The notes under the pieces are model-generated. The model was not told where the DNA came from. It did no database searches and worked only from the letters and a program-made list of their open reading frames with translations. The translations under genes were made by a program, and so were the position numbers. A stretch of DNA of 64,000 nucleotides from Camarhynchus parvulus (taxonomy: Eukaryota; Chordata; Aves; Passeriformes; Thraupidae), in NCBI RefSeq assembly GCF_901933205.1, contig NC_044572.1, forward strand, positions 34,503,501-34,567,500. The letters run 5' to 3'. Below, in pieces: positions 38,428-49,215 of the stretch (positions are counted from its first letter, which is position 1; every line of letters starts with the position of its first letter).

Positions 38428-38521
38428 CGTTTTCCAACAGAGGATCATCTGATGATTCACAGGCACAAACATGAAATGACTTTGAAGTTTCCTTCAATAA
38501 AAACAGATAATATGTTATCAG
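38428..38521 (+). CDS. CREB5: CREB5 coding exon: histidine half of the zinc finger and kinase-docking segment
   Basis: This 94 bp exon encodes RFPTEDHLMIHRHKHEMTLKF and a short linker ending DNMLS, plus the first base of Asp 57. His 36 and His 40 complete the finger as C-x4-C-x12-H-x3-H with Cys 18 and Cys 23. In ATF2 the matching finger tail (HKHKHEMTLKF) is part of the docking surface for JNK/p38 MAP kinases. The conserved HRHKHEMTLKF here suggests the same role, by family analogy. The acceptor gacag follows an unusually long pyrimidine tract, and the donor is G|GTAAGA. The exon ends in phase 1 and joins ATCAGACT of the next exon to make Asp-Gln-Thr. Intron phase and length agree with the ATF2/ATF7 family pattern of a finger interrupted between its Cys and His pairs. 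Confidence 0.97.
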
Positions 38522-41500
38522 GTAAGAAGACATGAATTCAAGAGTGGAGATAACTATTCAGATGATGTTGAAAGCATGACTCTATTGGAAAGCTACTGGC
38601 AAAATGACTCCAAGATTGGTTTTAAAAACTCCAGATCCAATTAAATAACAAGGAGAGGTGGATTGAGCTAGAATGCGTATATTTGAATAAAAAGACAGTT
38701 GCCATTCTTCTGCCTTCATACAAGTTTGCCATGAGAGGGAAAGAAATCACTGAACCTTGGGCTGGCAGCTCTATCATTGATTTCCAGTGAAATACAGGCA
38801 CTTAAGTGACTGTATGTCACTTGGGAGCCCAGCAGTGCGAGTGTTAATGAAGTGCATTTGTGCTGTTGCTGGAAGAATTGCTATTTAGGCTGGACAGACT
38901 CCCTTCAGCACCTGGAAGAGGCCACACTGTGTGAGCTGCCTGTGTGGTGACTCAGGAACTGCCCCCTGTAAATAGCCATAACCAGAAAGGTGAGCAAGGG
39001 GGTGATATCCAGTGCTCTTTCCCCATCTCTCTCTGCACTTCCCCCTTCATAGACAGGGTTATTTGGCATTAGGTACAATTGTACCCTATAATTTCTTGAG
39101 TAGAATATTTCTTATGTAGTCTTTCTGTGCTCTTGTCTGTGTAACCACATATCAATGGTTTTCTGGCCTTCAGTCAGTGTTGGGTGAAGTGAAGCTAGCC
39201 CTTCATTTTACTTCTTTCCTCTCCTATTCCTTTTCCTATTGTTTATTCTTTGGGCTAGTAGTGGACTATTTAGAATAGTATCTCTAGACTTTTTCAGGTT
39301 TCAAAGTAATGGTAGAGAATCCCCTCTGTGATGCAAATGTGTGTGTGGATGTTCAGTAGTGTTTGATATTTGTCTTTTGCAATAGGCTTCTTCAAGATAA
39401 ATTGTGCCATTTCAGATGCAAATGTATATTTATTAAAGGGACTCCAGCAGACTAACTGTTTTCTGGTTAAACTATTTCCATTTTTATGAAAATCATAATG
39501 AAGTAACAATGGCTTGCAAATATTCAAGTCTTTTTTTTTTTTTTTTTTTTTTTTTGGGACTTTGGGCACCAATGAAAAGTTAGACAGCCTTTTTCCCAAA
39601 AAGAATTTATTTTGCTTTTCATTTTAAAGTCCCGTAGTGGACTAAGTTTAGAAAGAAACAGTACACAGCATTTTGAAGACTAGGCCTTGTAAAGTGCCTG
39701 AGTGCCAGCTATGCCCACAGAATCCTGTGTTTGCAAGCACAAATGAGGAAAAGCTGCTTTTACATTTGGCTGTGTCCTTTGGCAGTGAAACTGCTCGAAG
39801 ACATCTGTGCTGTGGGCACATTCACCCTGTGCAAGTGCTGGCTTTTGTTAAAACTTTCTGTTTGGCAAGACTTTTGTTCGAGTGCAGTTTTTAAGGAATC
39901 TATTCTGTCATCAGGAATCCCCTGAGCAGAGTAGCTCCATTTGTGTTTGGTAACTTCTGTGATTTAGCCACCCTGCTCCTTGCAATGGGTTGCTTTCCTA
40001 AGCAAAAACCATGTCTGTCTTCCAGCACTACCACTGGTACTGGGCCCCCTAAACCTGCAGTTAGCCAGCTGTACATACTAATGTGGAATTTTCTGGCCAG
40101 AAAGACTCCAAGATTGCTTCTAAGGGCTGTATTCTTTGAGGTTTGTTTATGATGATCCTGTGTAGTAGTGAAAGAGTAAAAAGACACACGTGTTCCCAAG
40201 GACTATGGCCAATGTTCCTGATCATAATGCCCTGGCAAATTCTGCTGGTGTATTGATTCCTCTTTTTGTGTTTGTTTGCTGAATTTGTTTGGCATTTTGC
40301 AGTCCCTACTCAGGAAGCGTCATAGATCATCTACTCTCTGCAGGAAGACATTGAAAAATAGTTGTTTCATTACCCACTGAAACCCTGGGGAAATCTAAAT
40401 ACCTTAAAGTTTAAGATGTTTTATTCTTAGATTTCAGAATGAAAAATTAATGATAAAAGGGGAAAAGAGACATACTTTTCTCTTAGACATTTGTCTTCAT
40501 GTCTTCCTTGTTTTTTGCATTTTTGCTTAAGTGACTCTTTTTAAAAAAATGTTCCTGTCATCATTAGGTTCAAAGAACTGCGGCAGCAATTGCCCTGTAA
40601 TAAGCCAGGTGCAGTGTTAGTTTTCCCCCCCACTCTTTCTTCTAAGCTGCCTAGAAGTCAGACTTCATAATTTTTTTATCCAGTATGTGGTATACTATCT
40701 TTTAATTTGTTGTGTATGATCCATTTATTATTAACAATTAGTCATGAAAATAACACACTGTATGCTTTCAGGTAGACATTAAAATTATTTACCCTATTTA
40801 CAGAGGTAGCTTAATCCACAGTCTGGGTTCACTATAATATCAGTAATATTTAACACACATTAAACATGTTTTCTATAAGCTGTTCCTGGAAGTAGGCACT
40901 GAAACTGTTGGTTTTGTACAAGATGTCTTAGAAACTTAGCAAAATATGACTTGGGAAGAAGGAACTTGTTTTTTGTGTGAAATCTGTGTTTGGATCTGAA
41001 ATATAAGCTTCTAAGGGAGAGGTAAAATTATGTTATATGTGAAGTTGTATGTTGTTATGTAGGTGGGGTCAGTGTCTAATAAACAATGGTGCATGACCTG
41101 ATTGCAGCAATTGGTGCTGCGCTGGTTTATCAGGTATATCTTTCCAGGAGCTTCCAAGTTACCAACTACCTTCACTATGTTTTCTGCCATTGTTTTCATG
41201 CTGTCTTATGAAGACCAAGTTGTATTAAATCTGTTCCACCAATCTCTTGAACCAATTCAGAAACTCCAGATACCCATGTACACCAAACTGCTTTCTGTTC
41301 TCTGACCATATAGATGAAGGAAAATCCACTAGAGTCATTGCGCTAAAATGCAAGTGATACTTTTGTTGCACAACTTGACAACACAATTCTGTCTTTTAGA
41401 ATTAATGTTATTTGTTCCTCTTTGTTATATATATTTTATTTTTGTTTGTTAGAAAGTCTTGTTAAGAATATGGGCAGAGAGTCATTGCTGTTTTCCATTT

Positions 41501-44500
41501 CCGTCTTTCCAGCTAAAAAAGAGCTGTTTGAGATAACACAGGATATCTTATGTAAGTTTTGCATGCTAGTCACCATTGCAGGCAACTTTATAGTTAAATT
41601 GACTGAAATAGATATCAGCTCTTTGCTGTTGTAGAGAGTGAACTGTGTTTGCATTGCTTTGAAACTCTACATTGTGTTGTGTGACAAAGCTTTTGTGTTT
41701 AAACACCAAAATATTAATGTCTGTAGAGTAGATTGCTTCCTCCAGGGAAATAATAAAAGCCCTGTGGGACTGAACTTTGGGAGCTGGGGATTATCTACAC
41801 AGAAACCTTTTTTCCTTCCTCATTCTATTTAATGAAACCAAATCCTCTAGAGTTTTGGTGATAAAGCCCGCTGTGGAGGTAGAAACAGTTTCTCTAGATG
41901 GAAGAAGTGCCTGTAATAAAGGTAGTGCAAAGATATTCCTTTTCCCAAGTAATGCCTGTGCCAGTGAGGTAATTTACATCACTCTTGGTTGCCTTAATTT
42001 TTCCCTCCTTGTAGTTTACAGAGAGAGGTTGATCTTGGCATGAATTTTGAGGTGTGCAAAATGATTGGGTATGAGGACTCATAGTGTAGTTTGTTTTCTT
42101 GTTTGCTTCTGTGTCCCTTATCAAAAATGAAATGAAACATTTTCTTGCATTTACTGGTCAGTTTCAGAGTGACCAGAAGACTTTAAAAATTGGTTGTACC
42201 CAATATGTTTATCCCTCCAGGAAAGTCCAACCTGTGCTTTAAAGAGTACATATTTAGGCAGTAAAGTTCTTGGTAGCCCTCATCTGGGTGGGAGCAGTTT
42301 CACCACCTATGTTTGAGTGCCCTTCTTCTTCCTCTCCTCTTTCTCCACCTGGTTGTTGTGTTATGATGTTGAACTCCTCAGTGCACTTGGGTGGAAACCT
42401 GTGAAATCAATGAAGAAACCTTTCTGAACTTCTCAGGACATTCCTCTGTCTTTGTGGCTGCTTGATGGGCAGCCCTTCAAATTTCTGTGCTAGCCCCATT
42501 ACTGTGACTTTGTTATCATTGTATGAAAGCACAACACGGGTAAGTGTATAACTTCAACAGAGCCCACAGCTGAACAAGCCAAGTGTCTATTATTATTGCA
42601 CATCAGACTAAACAATTTTTTTCTTTTTTGGAAAGAAAATTGAAGAATCAAGTTACACACTTTGCAGCTTGGCTGTTAGGTATCTTTCACCAAATCAGAA
42701 TTAATTTTTTTTTTCTCAAAATGAAAGCTTGTTTCAAATAAGTGTCCTTTGGTTCTCTAGGGCTTTTTTAAACTGGTAGCATTCTTTAAAGTTGCCTTTT
42801 GTGTTTTGAGGGATGAAACTCAAGAATTCAAGGTAATTTTACAAAACACATTCTGGATGAATCAAGTAAGTTTCTATATAGCAAGCTAATGTTGTATTTC
42901 CTGAGCTGTTGTTTTGAAAACAATGTATTGAGACTGAGTGTCATTTCTGAGACTATTATTTCAATCCCCACTCCCCTAAATGAACAACAACAAAGAAACC
43001 CCCATGCATTGCCGAATGGTGTCAGTACATAATGGAACCTTTTGACTTTTTTGAAGACTTCAAGTTCCCCATTGCCTTACCACACATATCTTTTTTATGA
43101 GTCTGAAAAATCAGGTATCACTTCAGACATTGAGGACAGGTTTTCAAAAGTCAGCAACCAAAATATACACAGTGTGTGAAAGTCTGGCCTGAATATGATT
43201 GCTGAGTGCATCTGAAATCCCTTCCTGTAAGATACAGTAGGTAAACTTGGGATCATTTGGGCTTGCTCTGGGGCTTATATATTGTCCATTTACCTTTTTG
43301 AGGCTTATTTAAACTTGATGTTTCTTGCAGCCTTTCTGGTCATGGCTGTGTCATCAGAGAGGCTGATTATTCCCCTGAGTAATAGGCTGAACAATATTTT
43401 CATCTATGTTTAGGCTGTTGATGAATTTGAGATAGAAAAAAGTTCCTAAATAATTATCAGATGACAGGTTTACCTATGAAGTGGCAGATGGCTAGAGGTA
43501 GATGCCTCAAAGGACAGTAAATTAGTTCTAGAGGATGGAACTAGTTGAGGATGGAAAGATTTTTACCTGTTGAATGTTGGGATAGCTGATCAGTATCTTG
43601 GGTTAACCCAGATAATCCTGTATCCCAAGCTGCCATTATGAAATACAGTTTGTGACTAATATTAGAGCCCTGGGTTGTGTGAGCAGCAGTGTGCCTGCAG
43701 AGCAGCTTCCTAAATAAAGTGTGTCCTCAGCAGGAATGAGAGTGGTGCTGCCTCTGTCTGAGTTTTGGTCCAGATGGGTCTGGCTCATCCAGTTGCTGAA
43801 GTGCAACAAATCAGGGCCCTGTTCTCAGTGAGTCTGCAATAGTTGTGGGCGCTGGTGATAGCAACAAAAGCTTTGTTTGTACCAACAGGGAACAATGAGG
43901 TCAGGCACAAGCTGTTGGAACTATTAATGCATTTTTAAGTGCTGAGAATTAGGAAAATTTTATTAATTCTGGGAGACCTGATTTTGTAGCTTATGCTAGG
44001 GTGTCCCTTGTGATACTCCTCCCAATTAAAACATAAAGGTTTGCCTAATCTAGGTAAAAGAATTTCTGTGGTGTTGAGAGTGATTTCTTCTACTAATTTG
44101 CCCACATCCTAAAGGAGAACTGGTGTTTAGCAGAGACAAAATAGTTGGTTGCTCAGGAGCAAATCAAGCTCATTAGACTTGGGAGCCTTGAAATCCTGAG
44201 ACCAATAAGTGCAGTGTATGTGCAGTGTAACTACTTTACTACACAAAGTCTCAACATTTTAAAGTCTGGATCTGTATCAGTTCTGCCCTCACAAAGACAG
44301 ATGTTTTGTGGCCTTCTGGTTCCTGTGAATGTTGAAGGCTGAAGTATTAGAACTAGGAAGGCAGGTCTTGTTTTACATCTGGCTGAGCTGACTTCCAGGA
44401 GGTCTGTGGATGGAGCTTAGGCTAGCTAGTTGGTGGTACTCCTTCCTCAGTTGGGAGAAATGAGGGGCTGTCTGTTTTAACAAAAATCTTGATGTGAATT

Positions 44501-46947
44501 CCTGCCAGTCTGATTTCTGGAACATAGGAACTACAGTAGCAGTATGGGGAGATGGAGGTAATAAAATAAGATCACCATCTTAATATGTAGGTGGTGTAAA
44601 CAGTGTCATTATCAGTTTTGATCTTTTGAGATATTAAAAGAGTTAATTGGAAAGTTCATTGGTTATCTTGTGGTGCAGAAGACAGATTTTCAGCATGAGT
44701 GGAGAGAGGAAGCCATTGAGGCCCTTGTGCATTTGAAGTTACATTCTTGCTCTGGCTTGCTTTTTTTCACTGTTAAAATGGATTTACTTCCATGTGATAC
44801 CTTTTTTTTCTTTTGGTCCATTCTGGGCTCAAGCAATTCTGAAGAAATTTTTGATTCTAGTGAAAGTAGTGGCATCTACTTTATGAAACCGTAGTTTCTC
44901 ATTTTGCCCATGAAATTGATACCTTGCTTATTTGATATGGATATATCACTTCTAACAATAAAACATTTCCTCTGTTTACCTCGCATTCAGATACTAACGT
45001 GCCCTTTGAGTCCAGGAAGGCTTAGTGACAATTGTCTTTGATTTTCTACAAAAGAATGGTGTTGTTTACTAAAGTAGCATTTAATCCTTTTTTGGAAATT
45101 AAATCTATTTCTCCTGCATTTTAGTGCCATTCATTTCCAGTACGAGCTCCAGTCCAAGGGCCAAAAACAACACTGGTGTAAATCTACTGAGTTTACTGAG
45201 GTTACTTCAGAGATTTGTCTGGCACTGCTTATTTAGGATATGGACCTGTAAAGGGCTGAGTGTCCTCAGCTCTCATCAATGCCAGCACCTTGTTGACTCA
45301 TCTGCTTGTGCTGAGTTCTTGCGGGATTCTTAGAAAGTTTTGTTTCTAACTCTGGTAATACAGTAGTTAGCTCTGAAAGGTAATAGATAAATAAGTGTGC
45401 ATTCCCAAATACTTGAAGCTTGTTTCCTTTATGTTCGTAAGTAGGATGCTCAAGCCAAAAGAAATGAAAAAAGAATTTCAACATTAAGAACTTGCAATCT
45501 GATGTTCCATCAGAAATATGAATGTGAATGAGTGTCTTTGCCCTTGGATTACCTGAGAAAGTCAAACCTGGAGGACTATGCTTGATACAGGTGGAAATTG
45601 CCTTCTCCTGGCTTTATAATGGAGGAGGCTTATCCTCTCCCTTAGTTTCTAAGTGAAAACTGCATTTTCTTTTGTGTACCTTGCTTTTGTACTGCTTCAT
45701 TAAGGGCTGATGTGCATTTCTATCCTGATCATGTAAAATTCATGGTGTTAAGTAATTGTTTGCTGTAAGGGGGTAATATTAGAACTTGACCCAGCTTAGC
45801 TAGGTGCAAGAAAGCAATTTTTTCTTTGTTGAAGTGGGAAGCTTTTTTCTGAGGTCAGAATTGACCCAATATGACAGATACAAACAATAGGTAGTAGTCA
45901 AGGATATGCTGAAGATTATTTTTTAACAAAGTGAGTCCAATCTTTCTGTAAAATCAGGTAGAAAGCATCTCGAGCTGGGACAGAGCCCTGGGGAGAAGGA
46001 GCCAAGGTGGAATTATTAAGAACTAGACTCAGAATGAATAGGGGTGCCTCAGACCTGTGCTTTGGGGAGTCTTCGGTTCCCAAATTTGGGCTTGATTTTT
46101 CATTTCCTGAAGAAAGAAACTGAAGTTACTGAAACTACAGTCTGCATGGCAATTTTGCTTGTGTGTCTTGCAGGTTTTTGAAAAGGTATAAGAAAACCTT
46201 GTAATTTCTTCAGTCCCTCCTGCCTGTGGCATTAATGAGAATCCTTAAATGTATCAATTCTGAGAGGGCAGAAAAATCCTAGAGATTAAGGCACTGAAAT
46301 TTTTTTTACTCCAAATTTAATGGTTTTGCATGTATTATCAACACTTTCAGGTATAAAATGCAAATGGATGCTTCTTCATGGCCAGAGTGTCACTTTTCAT
46401 AGCTTTTCCATATGTTATTTAACTCTTCCTTCAAAAATTGTGCTGGAAGCAAAACTTCTTGCCATGGCTACCTTTTTTGCTAAGTATGTGTATGTTTGAT
46501 GTGGTTTTTGAGCACTTGAAGGCATTAACTAGTGTGTATCCACAGCAGTTATCATGCATGCTGTGGTCTGAATGTGCATTACGAGATGCGCTGTGCGTTG
46601 TTCTGCACGAGCCTATTTTTGGAGGTTTATGGAGAGTTCTAATGACCATTTATACGTGTTAAGGAGATGCGCTTGTGTAATGTGCCCTGGGAAAACCCAT
46701 GCTGTTGTCTTTCTGCCCAAATGATAACTGCTGCCTAGTTTTGGACATTGATGGCAAGCATGGCCGCCTGCAGCGTTTAGTGTCAAAATTCAGTACTGTG
46801 TGATTTTTTTAATGATGGTGTGGTAGGTAGGGGTGGGAAGGCAAAGAGAAGTTTGGTTAAAACCTCTCTTTTCCTGGAAGTCTATTTAATTGTCTCCCTC
46901 TCCTTTTAATATTGAACACCAATGATCATTTCTTGTCTTGTTCTCAG
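38522..46947 (+). other. CREB5: CREB5 intron, 8.43 kb, phase 1
   Basis: Bounded by gtaaga and ttctcag. The only clear internal landmark is a T25 homopolymer at 39531-39555. No exon, RNA gene or mobile element was recognised; open frames are all about 100 codons or fewer, without similarity to a known family. Confidence 0.92.
39531..39555. repeat. T25 homopolymer
   Basis: An uninterrupted run of 25 T. A TTTATT lies about 50 nt downstream, too far for it to be the cleavage-site end of an antisense retrocopy, so it is treated as a simple homopolymer. Confidence 0.93.
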
Positions 46948-47069
46948 ATCAGACTCCCACACCAACGCGCTTTCTGAAGAACTGTGAGGAAGTTGGCCTC
47001 TTCAACGACATCGACTGCTCCCTGGAGCACGAGTTCAGGAAGGCACAAGAAGAAGAGAACAACAAAAGG
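46948..47069 (+). CDS. CREB5: CREB5 coding exon: TPTPT transactivation motif and acidic tail
   Basis: This 122 bp exon completes Asp 57 and encodes 40 further codons, beginning QTPTPTRFLKNCEEVGLF and ending in the charged run EFRKAQEEENNKR. Thr 59 and Thr 61 match ATF2 Thr 69 and Thr 71, which stress kinases (JNK, p38) phosphorylate to switch on transactivation. That function is transferred by homology, not read from the sequence. The acceptor is ttctcag and the donor AGG|GTGAGT is near-ideal. From memory human CREB5 reads LFSELDC and EEESSKR where this sequence has LFNDIDC and EEENNKR, as expected for a distant ortholog. The exon is GC-richer in third positions than its flanks. Translation reads on past the donor for 17 codons to a stop at 47121-47123, so an unspliced transcript would encode a short C-terminal extension. 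Confidence 0.97.
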
Positions 47070-47251
47070 GTGAGTGTGAGCACACCAAGCCCTTCCTCCC
47101 CTTTTGATTCCTTGAAATGGTAAAGGAAGTGTCCTTTAATCTGTGAGAAAGCAGACTGAGCTCTACTACCTAGTAGTAACCTTTTGGTTAGAAACTAGGT
47201 GGCACTATAAATTGAGACATGCTTTTTAAAACTATTGAAGCAGTTGACAGA

Positions 47252-47295
47252 AATAAAAACCCCAAACCAACAAAAAACTAGTATTAAATAATAAA
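47252..47295 (+). terminator. CREB5: Two canonical poly(A) signals early in the intron (candidate)
   Basis: AATAAA occurs at 47252-47257 and again at 47290-47295. The second is followed by a GU-rich stretch (agtgtaactgtgtttgc, from 47300). They lie 130-170 nt after the stop codon that ends the read-through frame of the preceding exon. Such hexamers are common by chance in AT-rich introns, so use as a real cleavage site is only a possibility. Confidence 0.3.
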
Positions 47296-48181
47296 AAAAA
47301 AGTGTAACTGTGTTTGCCAGGGTTTGATTCCAAGTCTCTGCTTTTAAGTAAACTATAACACAAACCACACACCTCTTGAGGGAGAGGTTTGGGAAAATTA
47401 TATCATCTTTGAAGTGAGGATTGCAAACTGGCTCAAATATGTTACAGGGAAATTTGGCTTATGAAAGGGTATTTACTTAAGAGCAAATTTTTTTTCTTTT
47501 TCTTTTTTTAAAAATTCCTCCACAACACGTTGCGCCCTTGGATTTATTCATCATCAATACCAGCTTTATTGTGTTTCTGTATTTCTCATAAAGTTGAGCT
47601 GGGAAACTTTGACTTGAAACATCTAGCAGATAACAGATCCCATTTTCAATTAGTATTTTTTTTTTGTTTATTCTTAAGTTATTCTGTCAGTATAATGAAC
47701 TTCAGGTTGAATTGTATAGGCCACCTTTTATGTAAGTGTACTCCTGTATCCAAAGGCAGTTAAGAGTGCTTTCAGGGATTCTAAAGTGCTGTTAAAATTT
47801 TCAAAGAATCGTAAAAGAGCTCAATGCACTAGAGAGGCCAGCAAGAAAAGAGGTAAAGCTGCATGCTGAGGTGCAGAACAGGAGAGGAGGCTTGTAGAAA
47901 GAGAGGGGAGTCCAGGAGCATCTTGGGTTTGGCTTACAAGGAAGGGAGTCTAGGTATTGTTTATTTGTGGTTCATAAGGAAAGAGACTGGGACAGATAGA
48001 GGAGGAGAGGGGCTGTGTCATGGTATGCTGAGCAAGGAATAAGAGTGTCCAAACGTGAGAGAGTTCAAGTTTTGGGAAAATAGCACAGACTGACCCTCAC
48101 AGCTTTGTGTGTTAGGAAACAGCCATGTATTGAGATAAATGCATCTAATTTTAGACTTGTTAAAAAATTTGCGGTTTAGGT

Positions 48182-48294
48182 TCTGCTGAGGGGAGTCTTA
48201 GTTAGAATCAGTCTTAGTTAGAATCTTGTAATGGATTCTAACTAAGACTCCCCTTCTGATGAGGGGAGTCTTAGTTAGAATCCATTACAGGATT
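48182..48294. repeat. Compound inverted and direct repeat, 28-bp perfect hairpin arms
   Basis: Arms at 48227-48254 and 48262-48289 are exact reverse complements (28 nt) around a 7-nt loop (tctgatg). The stem resumes for 4 more pairs after one mismatch, giving arms 48222-48254 and 48262-48294. In addition, 48182-48209 is a direct copy of 48255-48282 (27 of 28 identical, offset 73 bp), and the 16-mer agtcttagttagaatc is tandemly repeated at 48194-48209 and 48210-48225. The core unit therefore occurs four times in 110 bp, three direct and one inverted. Confidence 0.97.
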
Positions 48295-48588
48295 TTTGAG
48301 TTGTTCTCTGTGCCTGGTGTTTATTTTGTAGGAGTAGGAGAACAGGAGAAATCTACTGAGGTGGACCTGAGTGCAGCTAGCCCCAGACTGCAGTGCTTGA
48401 TGTTGCAGAGAGATTTCAGTTTGTGAGGGATAGTTGCAAAATCTGATTAAAACCTAGACAAGGGCATCAAGTTACCTGATAATTCCAGCTGTTTAGCAGT
48501 CTCTGGGAGTCTTATTCTGCCCTCCTACCAACCCCTGCAGCTGCCATTGGTGATCTCCAGGGAGCAAATAAGTGATCATGGCGGTGGG

Positions 48589-48593
<5 letters not shown>

Positions 48594-48627
<34 letters not shown>

Positions 48628-48656
48628 AAAAAAAAGGAAAAGGAAAGAAAAAGAAA
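48594..48656. repeat. A32 homopolymer and A/G-rich tail
   Basis: A32 at 48594-48625, then ggaaaaaaaaggaaaaggaaag-like purine sequence. No recognisable retrocopied gene precedes it. An aataag lies about 25 nt upstream, too weak on its own to claim a retrocopy. Confidence 0.95.
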
Positions 48657-49175
48657 GGGGCATAAGTCCCACTGGCTGGCTAACCTGTAACATTTGCTCT
48701 GTGTTTCCAATTAGTCTGCTGTATGTTCATTCTTACTTTACTGACTGACTGTCAGATAGGAATCTGAAGCAGGCCCCAGTAGGGCTTTGCACAAATGCAA
48801 GAGACAAAGGCCAAGACAGAAGGAGACTCCTTGGGCTGCAGCTGTCCCTAAGGAAATGCTTCCAACAGCCTATCCCTGGAATATGAGTGTGATGTAGTGT
48901 TGGCCTAATGGACCTACCAGCACATGGAGATTAAGGTTAACTGCATGGAAATCTTACTCACTGCACAGAAAAGTCTTCCAAAAATATTTTTGGTCATATT
49001 AATTTCTCTGGACTCTGAAAGAAACAGTTTTGTTTATTTTAGTATATCACTGCGGCTTAGCACACAGCTTGACACTGAAATCTTGTAACAGAAAAACACT
49101 TTCATTTCTCATTGGCTTTTTTTGCTCCTTGAGAGTCATACTTTGAAAAGTCAGAGGATAAAGTTCAAGTAGCTG

Positions 49176-49177
<2 letters not shown>

Positions 49178-49215
<38 letters not shown>
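49178..49215. repeat. T38 homopolymer
   Basis: An uninterrupted run of 38 T, the longest in the window, lying about 550 bp after the A32 run in complementary orientation. Confidence 0.96.

Larger units (their letters stand above)
35194..47069 (+). other. CREB5: CREB5 gene, partial: three consecutive coding exons and two introns
   Basis: Three exons on the + strand join in frame into 96 codons that read as the N-terminus of CREB5, a nuclear bZIP activator that binds CRE sites as a homodimer or with Jun/CREB-family partners. The joins are CAG|gtgag to gacag|CG, TCAG|gtaag to ctcag|AT, and AGG|gtgag outwards, with phases 0, 1 and 0. Family members ATF2 and ATF7 share the finger and the TPTPTRFLKNCEEVGLF motif. 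The run beginning IYEDSKMNLEQERPF and the serine/asparagine-poor acidic tail fit CREB5 better than either paralogue. The full protein is about 500 residues, so roughly four fifths of it, including the bZIP region, is missing here. The first codon (Met 1 of the long isoform) should end an upstream exon that I could not place with confidence. Confidence 0.95.

Noticed and set aside
39531..39620. T25 followed by TTTATT as an antisense processed pseudogene tail
   Set aside because: The signal would be about 50 nt from the poly-A start, too far for normal cleavage, and no gene-like sequence follows.
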